DNA of 64,000 nt from Paenibacillus sp. An7 (GTDB taxonomy: Bacteria > Bacillota > Bacilli > Paenibacillales > Paenibacillaceae): positions 62,001 to 126,000 of the forward strand of contig NZ_WTWX01000008.1 in NCBI RefSeq assembly GCF_009870785.1, given 5' to 3'. Positions 1 to 9,025 of this stretch are shown here, in pieces. How positions within the stretch are numbered: position 1 is the first letter of the stretch; the number at the start of each line of letters is the position of its first letter. A program made the position numbers and the translations under genes. The notes beneath the pieces are model-generated. The model had not been told where the DNA came from. It was given only the letters and a program-made list of their open reading frames with translations, and searched no databases.

Positions 1-1
1 G

Positions 2-526
2 CCGTTTGCCATTGCAACCGTAAGTGAATCTACGGGATTACTTGCCTGGCAGCTGTACGCTGCTGGAATGCCGTGGAATGATGCCATCACTTATGTACGA
101 ATGGTCAGCAGGCAGGCGATGAGCAAAGTGAAACAAGAGCATGCTCATCCCACACCAGGATTAATTCCTTTTCTCATCAGTTGCCGTGAAAAAGGGCTGA
201 GGCTCGGCGTCGTGACCGCTGACTCAACAGATACTGCGGAGCTTCATTTGAGATGGCTCGGGATATTAGATTATTTTGATGTTATAATCGGATATGATCA
301 GGTACAGAACAGTAAACCTCATCCGGAAAGTGCTCATGCCTGCTGTGCAAAGCTCGGTTTATCTCCGCAAGATTGTGCCGTCATTGGTGACAGTAATGGT
401 GATATGCAGATGGCGAAAAGTGCAAGATCAGCACTTGCTGTTGGTTTCATACAGTCACATAATCCGTTTTATTTACATGATGCAGATACCGTCATTACGA
501 GTTATACCCAAATATCGCTTGAATAG
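2..526 (+). CDS. HAD-family hydrolase, 5' end outside window
   Basis: The reading frame is open from the first bases of the window, so the N-terminus (HAD motif I, DxD) lies upstream. What is visible is the end of a helical cap followed by the Rossmann-like core: motif II in VVTADST, a lysine of motif III in NSKPHP, and motif IV in VIGDSNGDM. Such enzymes are cytoplasmic phosphatases acting on small phosphorylated metabolites; the KPHPE and GDS spacing is typical of the phosphoglycolate phosphatase/beta-phosphoglucomutase group. The substrate cannot be told. The stop lies 27 bases before the next gene, so the two could be co-transcribed. Family assignment is firm, the specific function unknown. 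Confidence 0.85.
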   Translation, partial: PFAIATVSESTGLLAWQLYAAGMPWNDAITYVRMVSRQAMSKVKQEHAHPTPGLIPFLISCREKGLRLGVVTADSTDTAELHLRWLGILDYFDVIIGYDQVQNSKPHPESAHACCAKLGLSPQDCAVIGDSNGDMQMAKSARSALAVGFIQSHNPFYLHDADTVITSYTQISLE

Positions 527-553
527 ACTTTTTATGAAATGGAGTGCACTTTC

Positions 554-1294
554 ATGATGGAACCCGTTGAACAATTAACAACCTGGATAAAGCAAAGTTC
601 CAAAATCGTTTTTTTTGGCGGCGCAGGTACTTCCACGGAAAGTGGTATTCCTGATTTTCGCTCTGCGGCCGGTATTTATCAAACGGAACAGCATTCTCCG
701 TACTCACCCGAAGAACTATTAAGTATCGATTTTTTTAAACTGCACCCCGATATCTTCTATGATTTCTACCGTAATAAGATGCTGCACCCGGATGCCATAC
801 CAAGCGGAGCACACCGTCTGCTGGCTCGTCTTGAAAAAGAAGGGAAGATGACGGCTGTCATAACCCAGAATATTGATGGACTCCATCAAGCAGCAGGCAG
901 TAAAGTGGTACATGAATTACATGGTTCCGTTCATCGTAACTACTGTATGGACTGCTCTAAGTTTTATCATTTGAATTATATTCTGCAATCGGGGAGCGGA
1001 GTGCCGTACTGTGAGAAATGTGGCGGCATCGTAAAACCCGATGTCGTGCTCTACGGAGAATCACTCGATCAGGGAACACTTTATCATGCCGTTGATGCCT
1101 TGTCGGAGGCAGATTTGCTTATCATTGGCGGTACTTCGCTGACCGTGCAGCCTGCTGCACAGCTTGTGACGTATTTTCAAGGGAAGCACATCGCACTCCT
1201 AAACGCTACACCTACACCGTACGATAACAAAGCAGATCTTCTCATTTCGGAACCAATTGGTAAAGTGATGGATCAAGTAAATGCGTTATTGTAG
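554..1294 (+). CDS. NAD-dependent protein deacylase (sirtuin)
   Basis: Sirtuins remove acyl groups from lysines using NAD+, giving nicotinamide and O-acyl-ADP-ribose. The NAD-binding GAGTSTESGIPDFRS motif is near residue 24, TQNIDGLH is in the middle, the catalytic histidine is in HELHGS near residue 122, and two zinc-binding cysteine pairs (CMDC and CEKC) follow. At 246 aa it has the normal size for bacterial CobB-like enzymes. The frame extends to an ATG at 539, but GGAG at 541-544 sits 9 bases before ATG 554, so 554 is preferred. It follows the HAD gene closely and ends at a good terminator. Targets are unknown; acetyl-CoA synthetase is the classic one. Confidence 0.93.
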   Translation: MMEPVEQLTTWIKQSSKIVFFGGAGTSTESGIPDFRSAAGIYQTEQHSPYSPEELLSIDFFKLHPDIFYDFYRNKMLHPDAIPSGAHRLLARLEKEGKMTAVITQNIDGLHQAAGSKVVHELHGSVHRNYCMDCSKFYHLNYILQSGSGVPYCEKCGGIVKPDVVLYGESLDQGTLYHAVDALSEADLLIIGGTSLTVQPAAQLVTYFQGKHIALLNATPTPYDNKADLLISEPIGKVMDQVNALL

Positions 1295-1309
1295 AGAAGG
1301 TTGCACTAC

Positions 1310-1345
1310 AGCCTGTCTTAAATTTTTAAGATAGGCTTATTTTTT
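1310..1345 (+). terminator. Rho-independent terminator after sirtuin gene
   Basis: The arms AGCCTGTCTTA (1310-1320) and TAAGATAGGCT (1327-1337) pair almost perfectly across a short AT loop and are followed by a T-rich run. Confidence 0.85.
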
Positions 1346-1353
1346 TATTTATT

Positions 1354-1395
1354 TGTAAACGTTTTCTTGCGTAGAACAGAGGTAAGGTCTATCAT
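1354..1395 (+). promoter_or_regulatory. Sigma-A-like promoter overlapped by a cre site
   Basis: TGTAAACGTTTTCT (1354-1367) matches the CcpA cre consensus TGWAARCGYTWNCW at every position. Right behind it, TTGCGT (1367-1372), a 17-base spacer and TATCAT (1390-1395) form a sigma-A-like promoter for the aldo/keto reductase. The operator abuts the -35 box, which suggests catabolite control by CcpA. Confidence 0.6.
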
Positions 1396-1448
1396 AAATA
1401 CTAGAAATGAATGGTGTGGTATGAGGAATAGGGAGAGGATGAACAATA

Positions 1449-2450
1449 ATGGTTTATATAGCAAATGAAGCAAGATATGAGACGATGACATATAATCGGC
1501 TGGGACGCTCAGGCTTGAAATTGCCTGCCATCTCACTTGGACTCTGGCACAACTTTGGTGGAATTAACAGTCTAGAGAACGGTCGTGAGATGATTCGTAC
1601 CGCTTTTGATTTAGGGATTACTCATTTCGATTTAGCTAACAATTATGGACCTCCTCCTGGATCAGCAGAGGAAATGTTTGGACAAATAATTACGAGTGAT
1701 CTGTTACCCTACCGAGATGAGCTGGTGATTTCTACGAAAGCAGGATATCACATGTGGCCAGGACCTTATGGGGAATGGGGTTCACGTAAATACTTAATAT
1801 CAAGCCTTGATCAGAGCCTGAAACGAATGGGACTAGATTATGTAGACATTTTTTATTCTCATCGTTTTGACCCAGAGACTCCGCTAGAGGAAACGATGCA
1901 GGCACTAGACCATATTGTTCGTTCGGGAAAAGCCTTATATGTTGGGATTTCTAACTATTCTGCGGATCAGACCAAAGAAGCGGTTCGTATTCTAAATGGA
2001 CTGGGCACACCGTTATTAATCCACCAGCCGAGATATTCAATGCTTGATCGCTGGATTGAAAATGGACTTCAGGATGTACTCGAGGAAAATGGAGTTGGAA
2101 GCATTGCTTTTTGTCCATTAGAGCAAGGGGTTCTTACTAGTAAATATTTAAATGGGATTCCTGACAATTCAAGAGCGAAAAGCTCGTCTGTATTCTTGAA
2201 CGAAAATCAGATCACTCCTCAAACGCTGCGTAAAGTACGCGCACTCAATCAGATTGCAGCTTCAAGAGGACAAAGTCTGGCGCAGTTTGCCCTTGCGTGG
2301 GTACTTCGCGGTGGAAAAGTTACCTCTGCTCTTATCGGGGCGAGCCGCCCTGGTCAGATAAAGGAGAATGTTAACGCACTGCAAAATCTCGATTTTTCTC
2401 TAGAAGAGCTGGAACGAATCGAAAATATTCTTCGAGACAATGAATCCTAG
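1449..2450 (+). CDS. Aldo/keto reductase, L-glyceraldehyde-3-phosphate reductase type
   Basis: This 333-aa NADPH-dependent reductase closely follows the Escherichia coli YghZ/Gpr pattern from its first residues (MVYIANEARYE, RSGLKLPAISLGLWHNFG). It carries the AKR active-site block around NNYGPPPGSAEE with the catalytic tyrosine, STKAGYHMWPGPYG with the lysine, and YVDIFYSHR. E. coli YghZ reduces L-glyceraldehyde-3-phosphate and detoxifies methylglyoxal. A GGGAGAGGAT ribosome binding site precedes ATG 1449. It is a single-gene unit with its own promoter, a cre site upstream and a terminator downstream. Family certain; exact substrate inferred from similarity. Confidence 0.92.
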   Translation: MVYIANEARYETMTYNRLGRSGLKLPAISLGLWHNFGGINSLENGREMIRTAFDLGITHFDLANNYGPPPGSAEEMFGQIITSDLLPYRDELVISTKAGYHMWPGPYGEWGSRKYLISSLDQSLKRMGLDYVDIFYSHRFDPETPLEETMQALDHIVRSGKALYVGISNYSADQTKEAVRILNGLGTPLLIHQPRYSMLDRWIENGLQDVLEENGVGSIAFCPLEQGVLTSKYLNGIPDNSRAKSSSVFLNENQITPQTLRKVRALNQIAASRGQSLAQFALAWVLRGGKVTSALIGASRPGQIKENVNALQNLDFSLEELERIENILRDNES

Positions 2451-2491
2451 TAGAGCACTTATATAGATGAACGAACATGATAAATTAATAG

Positions 2492-2530
2492 AAAAATCCT
2501 GCCTGGTTTGATCTCGGGGCAGGATTTTTT
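2492..2530. terminator. Bidirectional terminator
   Basis: AAAAATCCTGCC (2492-2503) pairs with GGCAGGATTTTT (2519-2530). There is an A-run on the left and a T-run on the right, so it can end the convergent aldo/keto reductase (+) and AraC (-) transcripts. Confidence 0.88.
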
Positions 2531-2536
2531 GCTTGT

Positions 2537-3451
2537 TCAAGGGAATGACTTTTTATCACTAGGCTGCTCTTGTACTTGTTTTCGATAGGCGGTTGGTGAT
2601 TGTTTATAAAAACGTTTAAATTGTCTTGAAAAGTATAGGGAATCCGGTAACCCGACCGATGCAGAGACCTGTTCCACGGATAACTCGGGTCTCTCTCGCA
2701 GCAGTTGTCTTGATTTATCAATTCTTAGTTTGAGCAGATAGGTTACCGGAGAAAATCCTGTTTCTTTTTTGAAAATACGAGAAAGGTAGGCCCGGTTATA
2801 TCCGAGGCTCGAACACATTTGCTCTATAGAGATGGGGTGAGCATACTGCGTCGACATGTACTGAATCATTTGCTTGACCGTTCCTCCGACTCTTGCATCT
2901 ACGAGAGGCAATGCTGATTCTAAAAGAAGTCGTTCTTTAGCTAAAGCGAAAACAAGATACAAATATCCTAAGGAGGTAAGGTGTGCACTCTCTTTTTTCT
3001 CGTAAAAGGCCTCCTGCATCATACCGAGGAGCTTCGAGAATTGATCTTGTTCTCCTGCAGAGGATACAGGTAAGTCCAATGTGAATCCGGTATACCGTAC
3101 TTGTTCATCGGCTTCTGCCCCTGTAAAAGCAATCCACCGATATCGCCAAGGCTCTTCCTCATCCGATACATAGCTCACGAGCTGTGAAGGATGAATAAGA
3201 AACAAATCCCCTTGTTTTAAATGGTAGGTGTGATGTTCTGTTTTGTAGATGCCTTTACCCGACTCAATGTAATGGAGCAGGTAGTAATCATAAATTTTCG
3301 GCCCAAGTGCATGGCTTGGCTTGGTTTGGCTTTCGCCTGCAAAAAGAACGTGCAAAGAACTGTTTTCATAAGAAACAGGGTTGGAAGCTATAGAATACGT
3401 ATATGGAATTTCGTTATGTGTCATGGGAATGGGCTTCTCTCCCTTATTCAT
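2537..3451 (-). CDS. AraC-family regulator, divergent from the gal operon
   Basis: This 304-aa protein has an N-terminal cupin-like ligand domain (about residues 30-150; GKGIYKTEHHTYHLKQGDLFLI is the core beta-barrel region) and a C-terminal double helix-turn-helix AraC domain (about 200-295). SIEQMCSSLGYNRAYLSRIFKKETG and SVEQVSASVGLPDSLYFSRQFK are its two recognition units. It is divergent from galK with about 200 bases between them, so a galactose-responsive activator of galKET is the natural hypothesis. The first ATG (3451) has no clear ribosome binding site; ATG 3424, preceded by GGGAGAG at a long spacing, is the alternative. The ligand is not demonstrated. Confidence 0.88.
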   Translation of the reverse strand: MNKGEKPIPMTHNEIPYTYSIASNPVSYENSSLHVLFAGESQTKPSHALGPKIYDYYLLHYIESGKGIYKTEHHTYHLKQGDLFLIHPSQLVSYVSDEEEPWRYRWIAFTGAEADEQVRYTGFTLDLPVSSAGEQDQFSKLLGMMQEAFYEKKESAHLTSLGYLYLVFALAKERLLLESALPLVDARVGGTVKQMIQYMSTQYAHPISIEQMCSSLGYNRAYLSRIFKKETGFSPVTYLLKLRIDKSRQLLRERPELSVEQVSASVGLPDSLYFSRQFKRFYKQSPTAYRKQVQEQPSDKKSFP

Positions 3452-3473
3452 TTACTTGTTTATTGTTATAAGA

Positions 3474-3482
3474 ATTATACCA
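3474..3482 (-). promoter_or_regulatory. Extended -10 element for the araC-type gene
   Basis: On the minus strand the sequence reads TGGTATAAT, a perfect -10 box with the TGn extension, about 25 bases before ATG 3451. No good -35 hexamer is visible, which suits an extended -10 promoter. Confidence 0.45.
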
Positions 3483-3578
3483 TAAAAAACAGGGTGAATA
3501 CGTCCGTAATGCCAATGTTTTCCATGTTTAATTTTATTTGAAGGTCACATTTGTCCATATATAAAACACATCACTACA

Positions 3579-3607
3579 TTACCATGTGTAACGCTTTCAA
3601 GTATACT
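3579..3607 (+). promoter_or_regulatory. gal operon promoter with imperfect cre
   Basis: TTACCA (3579-3584), a 17-base spacer and TATACT (3602-3607) form a promoter 43 bases before galK. Between the boxes lies GTGTAACGCTTTCA. Its right half CGCTTTCA is a perfect cre half, but the left half lacks one base. CcpA repression is plausible but the site is degenerate. Confidence 0.5.
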
Positions 3608-3650
3608 GAACCTATAAATCAAAACAACTTATACAAGAGGTGATATACCC

Positions 3651-4829
3651 GTGAACGTGCAAGATCTTACAGCTTCTTTTATTAATCAGTACGGTAACAG
3701 CTCTTCTGACATTCGTGTATTTTATGCTCCGGGACGTGTAAATCTGATCGGTGAACATATTGATTATAACGGCGGTTATGTACTGCCAGCAGCACTTGAA
3801 TTTGGTACAACACTACTCATTCGCGAGCGTGAAGATGATGAGATTCACTTCTTCTCTACCAATATTCCTTATACAGCGACTGTAAAAGCAGGAGAAATTG
3901 GTGCATCCAAGACAGATGAGTGGATCGATTATCCAGTAGGTGTCATGGTTGAACTGAAAAAAGCAGGAACTCCTGTAACTAGAGGATATGACCTGTTATT
4001 CCATGGCGAAATTCCAAATGGAGCTGGCTTGTCTTCTTCTGCTTCGCTGGAAGTCGTTACTGGATTTGGACTGCTAACGATGGAAGGCGGCAACATCGAT
4101 ACGGTAGAACTTTCCCTTCTTTCTCAGCGAGCAGAGAACCAGTATGTTGGGGTAAACAGCGGAATTATGGACCAATTCGCGGTTGCAAATGGAGCGAAAG
4201 ATCATGCGATTCTGCTCATGTGCGATACGCTGGAATACAAACATGTTCCTTTCCAAACGGGATCTTACAAACTCATTATCGGCAACACGAATAAACGCCG
4301 GGGATTGGTTGATTCCGCATATAACGAACGCCGTGAACAATGTGATCGTTCTCTTTCTATTCTGAAAGAACATGTACCGTCACTCGAGTATCTTGCTGAG
4401 CTGAAGCCAGAACAATATGAAGAGCTCGAAGTACATCTCGGAGAACAAGTCCTGAAGAATCGGACTAGACACGTTGTAGAAGAGAATGCGCGTGTACTAG
4501 CTTCTGTTGAAGCGCTAAGCGCAAACGACCTTACGACATTCGGTCAGCTGATGAATGCTTCTCATGACTCGCTTCGCGACTTGTATGAAGTAAGCTGTTC
4601 AGAACTCGATGTCATGGTAGAAGAAGCACGGAAGATTCCAGGAACACTTGGTGCCAGAATGACGGGTGCAGGATTTGGCGGATGTACGGTATCTCTTGTC
4701 CATGAAGATGATGTAGAGCGTTTTGTTAAAGAAGTGGGGGCTGCATATAAAGAGCGCACAGGTCTTGAAGGCGAATTCTATGTATGCGGTGTTGGCGATG
4801 GAGTAAAAGAATGGGACGGGGAGGAATAA
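3651..4829 (+). CDS. galK: Galactokinase
   Basis: It phosphorylates alpha-D-galactose with ATP to galactose-1-phosphate, the first Leloir step, in the cytoplasm. This 392-aa GHMP kinase shows the galactokinase signature GRVNLIGEHIDYNGG near residue 28, the ATP-binding GLSSSAS near 130, GIMDQFAV in the middle and the C-terminal GAGFGGC motif. The GTG start is supported by AAGAGGTGAT (3634-3643). It is the first gene of galK-galE-galT, with galE starting 3 bases after its stop. The order K-E-T and a dedicated divergent regulator argue for induction by galactose. Confidence 0.97.
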   Translation: MNVQDLTASFINQYGNSSSDIRVFYAPGRVNLIGEHIDYNGGYVLPAALEFGTTLLIREREDDEIHFFSTNIPYTATVKAGEIGASKTDEWIDYPVGVMVELKKAGTPVTRGYDLLFHGEIPNGAGLSSSASLEVVTGFGLLTMEGGNIDTVELSLLSQRAENQYVGVNSGIMDQFAVANGAKDHAILLMCDTLEYKHVPFQTGSYKLIIGNTNKRRGLVDSAYNERREQCDRSLSILKEHVPSLEYLAELKPEQYEELEVHLGEQVLKNRTRHVVEENARVLASVEALSANDLTTFGQLMNASHDSLRDLYEVSCSELDVMVEEARKIPGTLGARMTGAGFGGCTVSLVHEDDVERFVKEVGAAYKERTGLEGEFYVCGVGDGVKEWDGEE

Positions 4830-4832
4830 AAA

Positions 4833-5834
4833 ATGGCAATTTTAGTTACAGGTGGAGCAGGATATATTGGATCTCATACGGTAGCGGCACTCCTTGAACG
4901 CGGAGAAGAAGTAGTGGTAGTGGATAACTTGCAGACAGGGCACCGTGAAGCGGTACTTGGCGGAGCTTTTTACGAAGGCGACTTGCGAGACAAAGCATTT
5001 TTGGATCAGGTGTTTGCCGAGAATAAGATTGAAGCTGTTATCCATTTTGCAGCGAATTCACTGGTTGGTGAAAGCATGCAGAATCCGGCGAAATATTACG
5101 ACAATAACGTATTTGGTACGTTAACTCTTCTGGAAGCAATGAATAATGCAGGGGTTAGCAAAATCGTATTCTCATCTACCGCTGCTACTTACGGCGAGCC
5201 GGAAAAAGTACCGATTGAAGAAACAGATCGTACCGAACCTACGAATGTATATGGTGAGACGAAGCTCATGATGGAACGCATGATGTCTTGGTTTGATAAA
5301 GTTCTTGGTATTAAGTATGTATCTCTTCGTTACTTTAATGCAGCAGGTGCTCATAAGGATGGAAAAATTGGGGAAGATCATCAGCCGGAAAGCCATCTAA
5401 TCCCATTGGTACTGCAAACTGCACTTGGACAGCGTAAACAAATTGCTATCTTTGGTGATGATTATGCGACAGAAGACGGTACTTGTATCCGTGACTACAT
5501 CCATGTGAGCGATTTGGCAGATGCGCATTTACGGGCTGTAGATTATCTTCGCAAGGGTGAAGAAAGCAATGTATTTAACTTAGGAAACGGTACAGGCTTC
5601 AGTGTAAAACAAGTAATCGAAACGGCGAAGAAAGTGACCGGTCTAGAAATCCCGGTTGTCATGGAACCGCGCAGAGCAGGAGACCCGGCAGTTCTTGTCG
5701 CTTCCTCCGCAAAAGCTCGTTCTGTTCTTGGTTGGGAGCCAAAATATACAAATCTTGAAGATGTAATCGCGAGTGCATGGGGCTGGCATCAGTCTCATCC
5801 CGAAGGTTATAGTGCGAACAATAAAGGAGAGTAA
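4833..5834 (+). CDS. galE: UDP-glucose 4-epimerase
   Basis: It interconverts UDP-galactose and UDP-glucose with tightly bound NAD+. The extended short-chain dehydrogenase fold is marked by GGAGYIGSH at the N-terminus, the serine in [10 protein letters not shown] and the catalytic YGETK near residue 140, then RYFNAAGAH. The length of 333 aa is standard. It sits between galK and galT with almost no spacing, so translation is probably coupled. It supplies the third Leloir activity and UDP-galactose for cell-surface polymers. Confidence 0.97.
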   Translation: MAILVTGGAGYIGSHTVAALLERGEEVVVVDNLQTGHREAVLGGAFYEGDLRDKAFLDQVFAENKIEAVIHFAANSLVGESMQNPAKYYDNNVFGTLTLLEAMNNAGVSKIVFSSTAATYGEPEKVPIEETDRTEPTNVYGETKLMMERMMSWFDKVLGIKYVSLRYFNAAGAHKDGKIGEDHQPESHLIPLVLQTALGQRKQIAIFGDDYATEDGTCIRDYIHVSDLADAHLRAVDYLRKGEESNVFNLGNGTGFSVKQVIETAKKVTGLEIPVVMEPRRAGDPAVLVASSAKARSVLGWEPKYTNLEDVIASAWGWHQSHPEGYSANNKGE

Positions 5835-5838
5835 ACTA

Positions 5839-7464
5839 ATGTCTGAAATGAATATGAACGCCGGTGCAGGAACAACTTCAGAAAATTCACAGTCCTTACC
5901 AGCTGCAGAAGAAGCGCTTCATGCCATTGAAAGGCTGGTATTGTTTGCTCACAGACACACACTCATTGAAGATGCAGATGTAGACTACAGCCGTAATCAG
6001 CTGCTGAGCTTGTTTCAATTCGATGAACCTTTTGCAGGATTGGTAGATGAGTCCGAGCTTTCCGGACCGCAGCCTGTTCTTGATATTCTAATTGATTATG
6101 GAGTTGAAATGGGTCTGATCCCAGAGAATACGGATACGTACCGTGATTTGCTCGATGCTCAGATTATGGGTCTTCTCATGGCCCGCCCATCTGAGGTAAT
6201 TCGGGAGTTCCGAGAGAATGAGTCGAAATCAGGAATTCAGGCGGCTACCGACCGTTTCTACCAACTGTCCATAGACTCCAACTATATTCGGATGGAACGA
6301 GTTAAGAAGAATGTGTACTGGAAACAGTCTACAGAGTATGGCGACATGGAGATCACAATCAATTTATCCAAGCCGGAAAAAAGTCCGAAAGAGATTGCAA
6401 TGGCTAAACTTTTGCCGCCTCCTGTTTATCCGAAATGTCAGTTATGCCGAGAGAATGTAGGCTATCGGGGCCGGATTAACCATCCAGCTCGTCAGAATCT
6501 CAGAACGATTCCGCTGACGATGAATCAAGAAAAATGGTTGTTCCAGTACTCACCGTATGTGTATTACAACGAACACTGTATCGTGTTCCATCATGATCAT
6601 GTACCGATGAAACTGACTAAAGATACCCTTCGCCGTTTGCTTGGATTTGTTGATCAGTATCCACACTATTTTATTGGATCAAATGCTGATCTTCCCATCG
6701 TGGGCGGAAGTATTCTAACGCACGATCATTTCCAGGGAGGACGTCATACATTTCCAATTCAGAAGGCGGTACAGGAAGCGGTATTTACGATTGAAAAAGC
6801 TCCAGAAGTGAAGCTTAGTCTTGTGAAATGGCCAATGTCCGTGCTTCGTCTGACGTCCGAAAGTTCGGATGCGCTTCTTGAAATAGGTAATGAGATATAC
6901 GAGGCGTGGAAGGAATACAGCGATGCAGCAGTTGATATCTTGTCCCATACAGAGGCAAGCGGAGAACGGGTACCGCATAACACCGTGACTCCTATTGTTC
7001 GCCGTACAGAAGATGGGCAGTATGAGATGGATTTAGTACTGCGTAATAACCGTACGAGCAGCGAGTATCCAGATGGAATCTTCCATCCGCATCCAGAAAT
7101 GCATCACCTCAAAAAAGAAAACATCGGCCTAATCGAAGTTATGGGACTAGCTATTTTGCCAGGTCGTTTAAAAGAAGAACTTGATCTCATTGCAGACATG
7201 CTCGCAGGAAATCATGAACTAAGACAACAAACTATAACGAACGAACAATCTGCTCTCTATAAGCACAAAGCATGGATTGAAGAGCTTACAGATAAATATG
7301 GAACCTCCTTATCAAAGGAAAAAGCAGTGGGTAAAGTTCAAGAAGAAGCAGGTATCAAATTTGCGAAAATTCTTGAACATGCCGGCGTATTTAAACGAGA
7401 TGAAGCAGGTAAAGCTGCATTCCGTCGTTTTGTACAACATGTTGGTTTCACAGAACAAAAATAA
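5839..7464 (+). CDS. galT: Galactose-1-phosphate uridylyltransferase, type 2
   Basis: It exchanges UMP between UDP-glucose and galactose-1-phosphate. This is the long Firmicute form (541 aa), distinct from the roughly 350-aa HIT-type enzyme of enterics. Recognisable segments are the KCQLCRENVGY cysteine pair, HHDHVPM and ILTHDHFQGG. The frame is open back to ATG 5773 inside galE, but AAAGGAGAG at 5823-5831 places the start at ATG 5839. It is the last gene of the gal operon and is followed by a hairpin terminator. Confidence 0.95.
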   Translation: MSEMNMNAGAGTTSENSQSLPAAEEALHAIERLVLFAHRHTLIEDADVDYSRNQLLSLFQFDEPFAGLVDESELSGPQPVLDILIDYGVEMGLIPENTDTYRDLLDAQIMGLLMARPSEVIREFRENESKSGIQAATDRFYQLSIDSNYIRMERVKKNVYWKQSTEYGDMEITINLSKPEKSPKEIAMAKLLPPPVYPKCQLCRENVGYRGRINHPARQNLRTIPLTMNQEKWLFQYSPYVYYNEHCIVFHHDHVPMKLTKDTLRRLLGFVDQYPHYFIGSNADLPIVGGSILTHDHFQGGRHTFPIQKAVQEAVFTIEKAPEVKLSLVKWPMSVLRLTSESSDALLEIGNEIYEAWKEYSDAAVDILSHTEASGERVPHNTVTPIVRRTEDGQYEMDLVLRNNRTSSEYPDGIFHPHPEMHHLKKENIGLIEVMGLAILPGRLKEELDLIADMLAGNHELRQQTITNEQSALYKHKAWIEELTDKYGTSLSKEKAVGKVQEEAGIKFAKILEHAGVFKRDEAGKAAFRRFVQHVGFTEQK

Positions 7465-7471
7465 CGATATG

Positions 7472-7504
7472 GCACACCTTCAAACCGGGGGTGTGCTTTT
7501 ATTC
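7472..7504 (+). terminator. Terminator of the gal operon
   Basis: GCACACC (7472-7478) pairs with GGTGTGC (7490-7496), followed by TTTTATT. Confidence 0.75.
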
Positions 7505-7608
7505 TAATAGTGCATGTAAGTTATTATTTTTTCATTCAGCTCGTGAGTAATTTCATAGTGATTAAAGCAACCAAAGGTATGTTGAAGTTGGTTTCTAGTC
7601 TATGAAAT

Positions 7609-7637
7609 TTGTTTTACTATTCTTTGGCATTTATAAT
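7609..7637 (+). promoter_or_regulatory. Candidate promoter of alcohol dehydrogenase gene
   Basis: A perfect TATAAT (7632-7637) lies 17 bases after a weak TTGTTT (7609-7614), about 60 bases before the start codon. Other AT-rich boxes are possible. Confidence 0.4.
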
Positions 7638-7695
7638 GATAGAACGGCGCAAATAAATAGACGCTATTCTTCTAAACAATCTGGAGGCGATCCTC

Positions 7696-8862
7696 ATGAT
7701 GAGATCATTTCAATTTTATAATCCAACACGTCTAATTTTCGGAAAAGGACAGTTGGAAGCTTTAAAAACAGAAGTACCGAAATACGGCAAAAAAGTACTG
7801 CTTGTATATGGCGGAGGAAGTATAAAACGTAACGGTCTATATGATCGCACTCTATCCATTCTTAGCGACATTGGGGCAGAAGTACATGAGTTGTCTGGTG
7901 TGGAACCAAACCCGCGCTTGTCCACCGTTCATCAAGGAGTAGAGATTTGTAAAAGCAAAGGAATAGACTTAATTCTTGCTGTCGGCGGCGGTAGTGTAAT
8001 TGACTGTGCGAAAGCTATTGCAGCAGGCGCGAAATACGATGGAGATATGTGGGATTTCTGCAAACGCACAGCAATGCCGCAAGATGCTTTGCCGTTAGCA
8101 ACGGTACTGACAATGGCTGCCACAGGTTCAGAAATGAACAGCGGATCTGTTATTACAAACCAGGATACTCAGGAAAAACTGGGCTGGGGAAGTCCATACG
8201 TTTTCCCTGTATTCTCTATTCTTGATCCAGAACATACGTATTCTGTACCTCTAGATCAAACCGTATATGGAATGGTCGATATGATGTCTCACGTACTGGA
8301 GCATTACTTCCATTTGGATCCAAATACTCCGGTTCAGCTTGGATTCTGTGAGACGCTGCTTCGCACTGTGATGGAAGCTGCGCCAAAACTGATTGGTGAT
8401 CTCGAAAACTATGAACTGCGTGAAACGATTCTGTACTGTGGTACGATGGCTCTAAACAGCATGGTAAGCATGGGTCTAGCAGGAGACTGGGCGACCCACA
8501 ACATCGAGCATGCGGTATCTGCGGTATATGATATCCCTCATGGCGGCGGACTTGCGATCTTGTTCCCGAACTGGATGAAACATAACCTGCATGTGGATGT
8601 AGCTCGATTCAAACGCTTAGCAATCAATGTATTTGAAGTGAATCCAGAAGGGAAAACGGATGAGGAAATTGCCCTTGAAGGAATTGAAGCACTTCGTACA
8701 TTCTGGACTTCCATTGGAGCACCAAGTCGCCTAGCTGATTATGATATTGACGACAGTCAAATTGATACAATGGCTGATAAAGCAATGGTATTTGGCCCAT
8801 TCGGTAACTTTAATAAACTGCAACGTGAAGATGTTGTGGCCATCTACAAAGCATCATTGTAA
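7696..8862 (+). CDS. Iron-containing alcohol dehydrogenase (YugJ/BdhA type)
   Basis: A group III metal-dependent alcohol dehydrogenase of 388 aa, closest in pattern to Bacillus YugJ/YugK and clostridial NADH-dependent butanol dehydrogenases. It begins with the family pattern [12 protein letters not shown], has the nucleotide-binding [15 protein letters not shown] near residue 98, and keeps metal-ligand histidines in HVLEHYFH and in [21 protein letters not shown]. It would reduce short aldehydes or oxidise alcohols with NAD(P)H. CTGGAGGCGAT precedes tandem ATGs at 7696 and 7699. It stands alone between two terminators. The true substrate is unknown. Confidence 0.92.
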   Translation: MMRSFQFYNPTRLIFGKGQLEALKTEVPKYGKKVLLVYGGGSIKRNGLYDRTLSILSDIGAEVHELSGVEPNPRLSTVHQGVEICKSKGIDLILAVGGGSVIDCAKAIAAGAKYDGDMWDFCKRTAMPQDALPLATVLTMAATGSEMNSGSVITNQDTQEKLGWGSPYVFPVFSILDPEHTYSVPLDQTVYGMVDMMSHVLEHYFHLDPNTPVQLGFCETLLRTVMEAAPKLIGDLENYELRETILYCGTMALNSMVSMGLAGDWATHNIEHAVSAVYDIPHGGGLAILFPNWMKHNLHVDVARFKRLAINVFEVNPEGKTDEEIALEGIEALRTFWTSIGAPSRLADYDIDDSQIDTMADKAMVFGPFGNFNKLQREDVVAIYKASL

Positions 8863-8892
8863 TTTGCAATCGTATATATATTAATTCTAACC

Positions 8893-8935
8893 AAAAGCCC
8901 TTTGCAGGTGTTTACTCTGCGAAGGGCTATTTAAT
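8893..8935 (+). terminator. Terminator after alcohol dehydrogenase gene
   Basis: AGCCCTTTGCAG pairs with CTGCGAAGGGCT around a TGTTTACT loop (8896-8928). The stem is strong and the T tail short. Confidence 0.75.
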
Positions 8936-9025
8936 TCGTTTTTCTGCAGTTTCAAAATATTGAAACATTTTCCTAATTCATACGTATTAATTTACATGTA
9001 CATACAACAGAAGAGGGGGTGGAAC

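Noticed and set aside
5773-5838. Upstream extension of galT inside galE
   Set aside because: AAAGGAGAG at 5823-5831 and the family N-terminus place the start at 5839.
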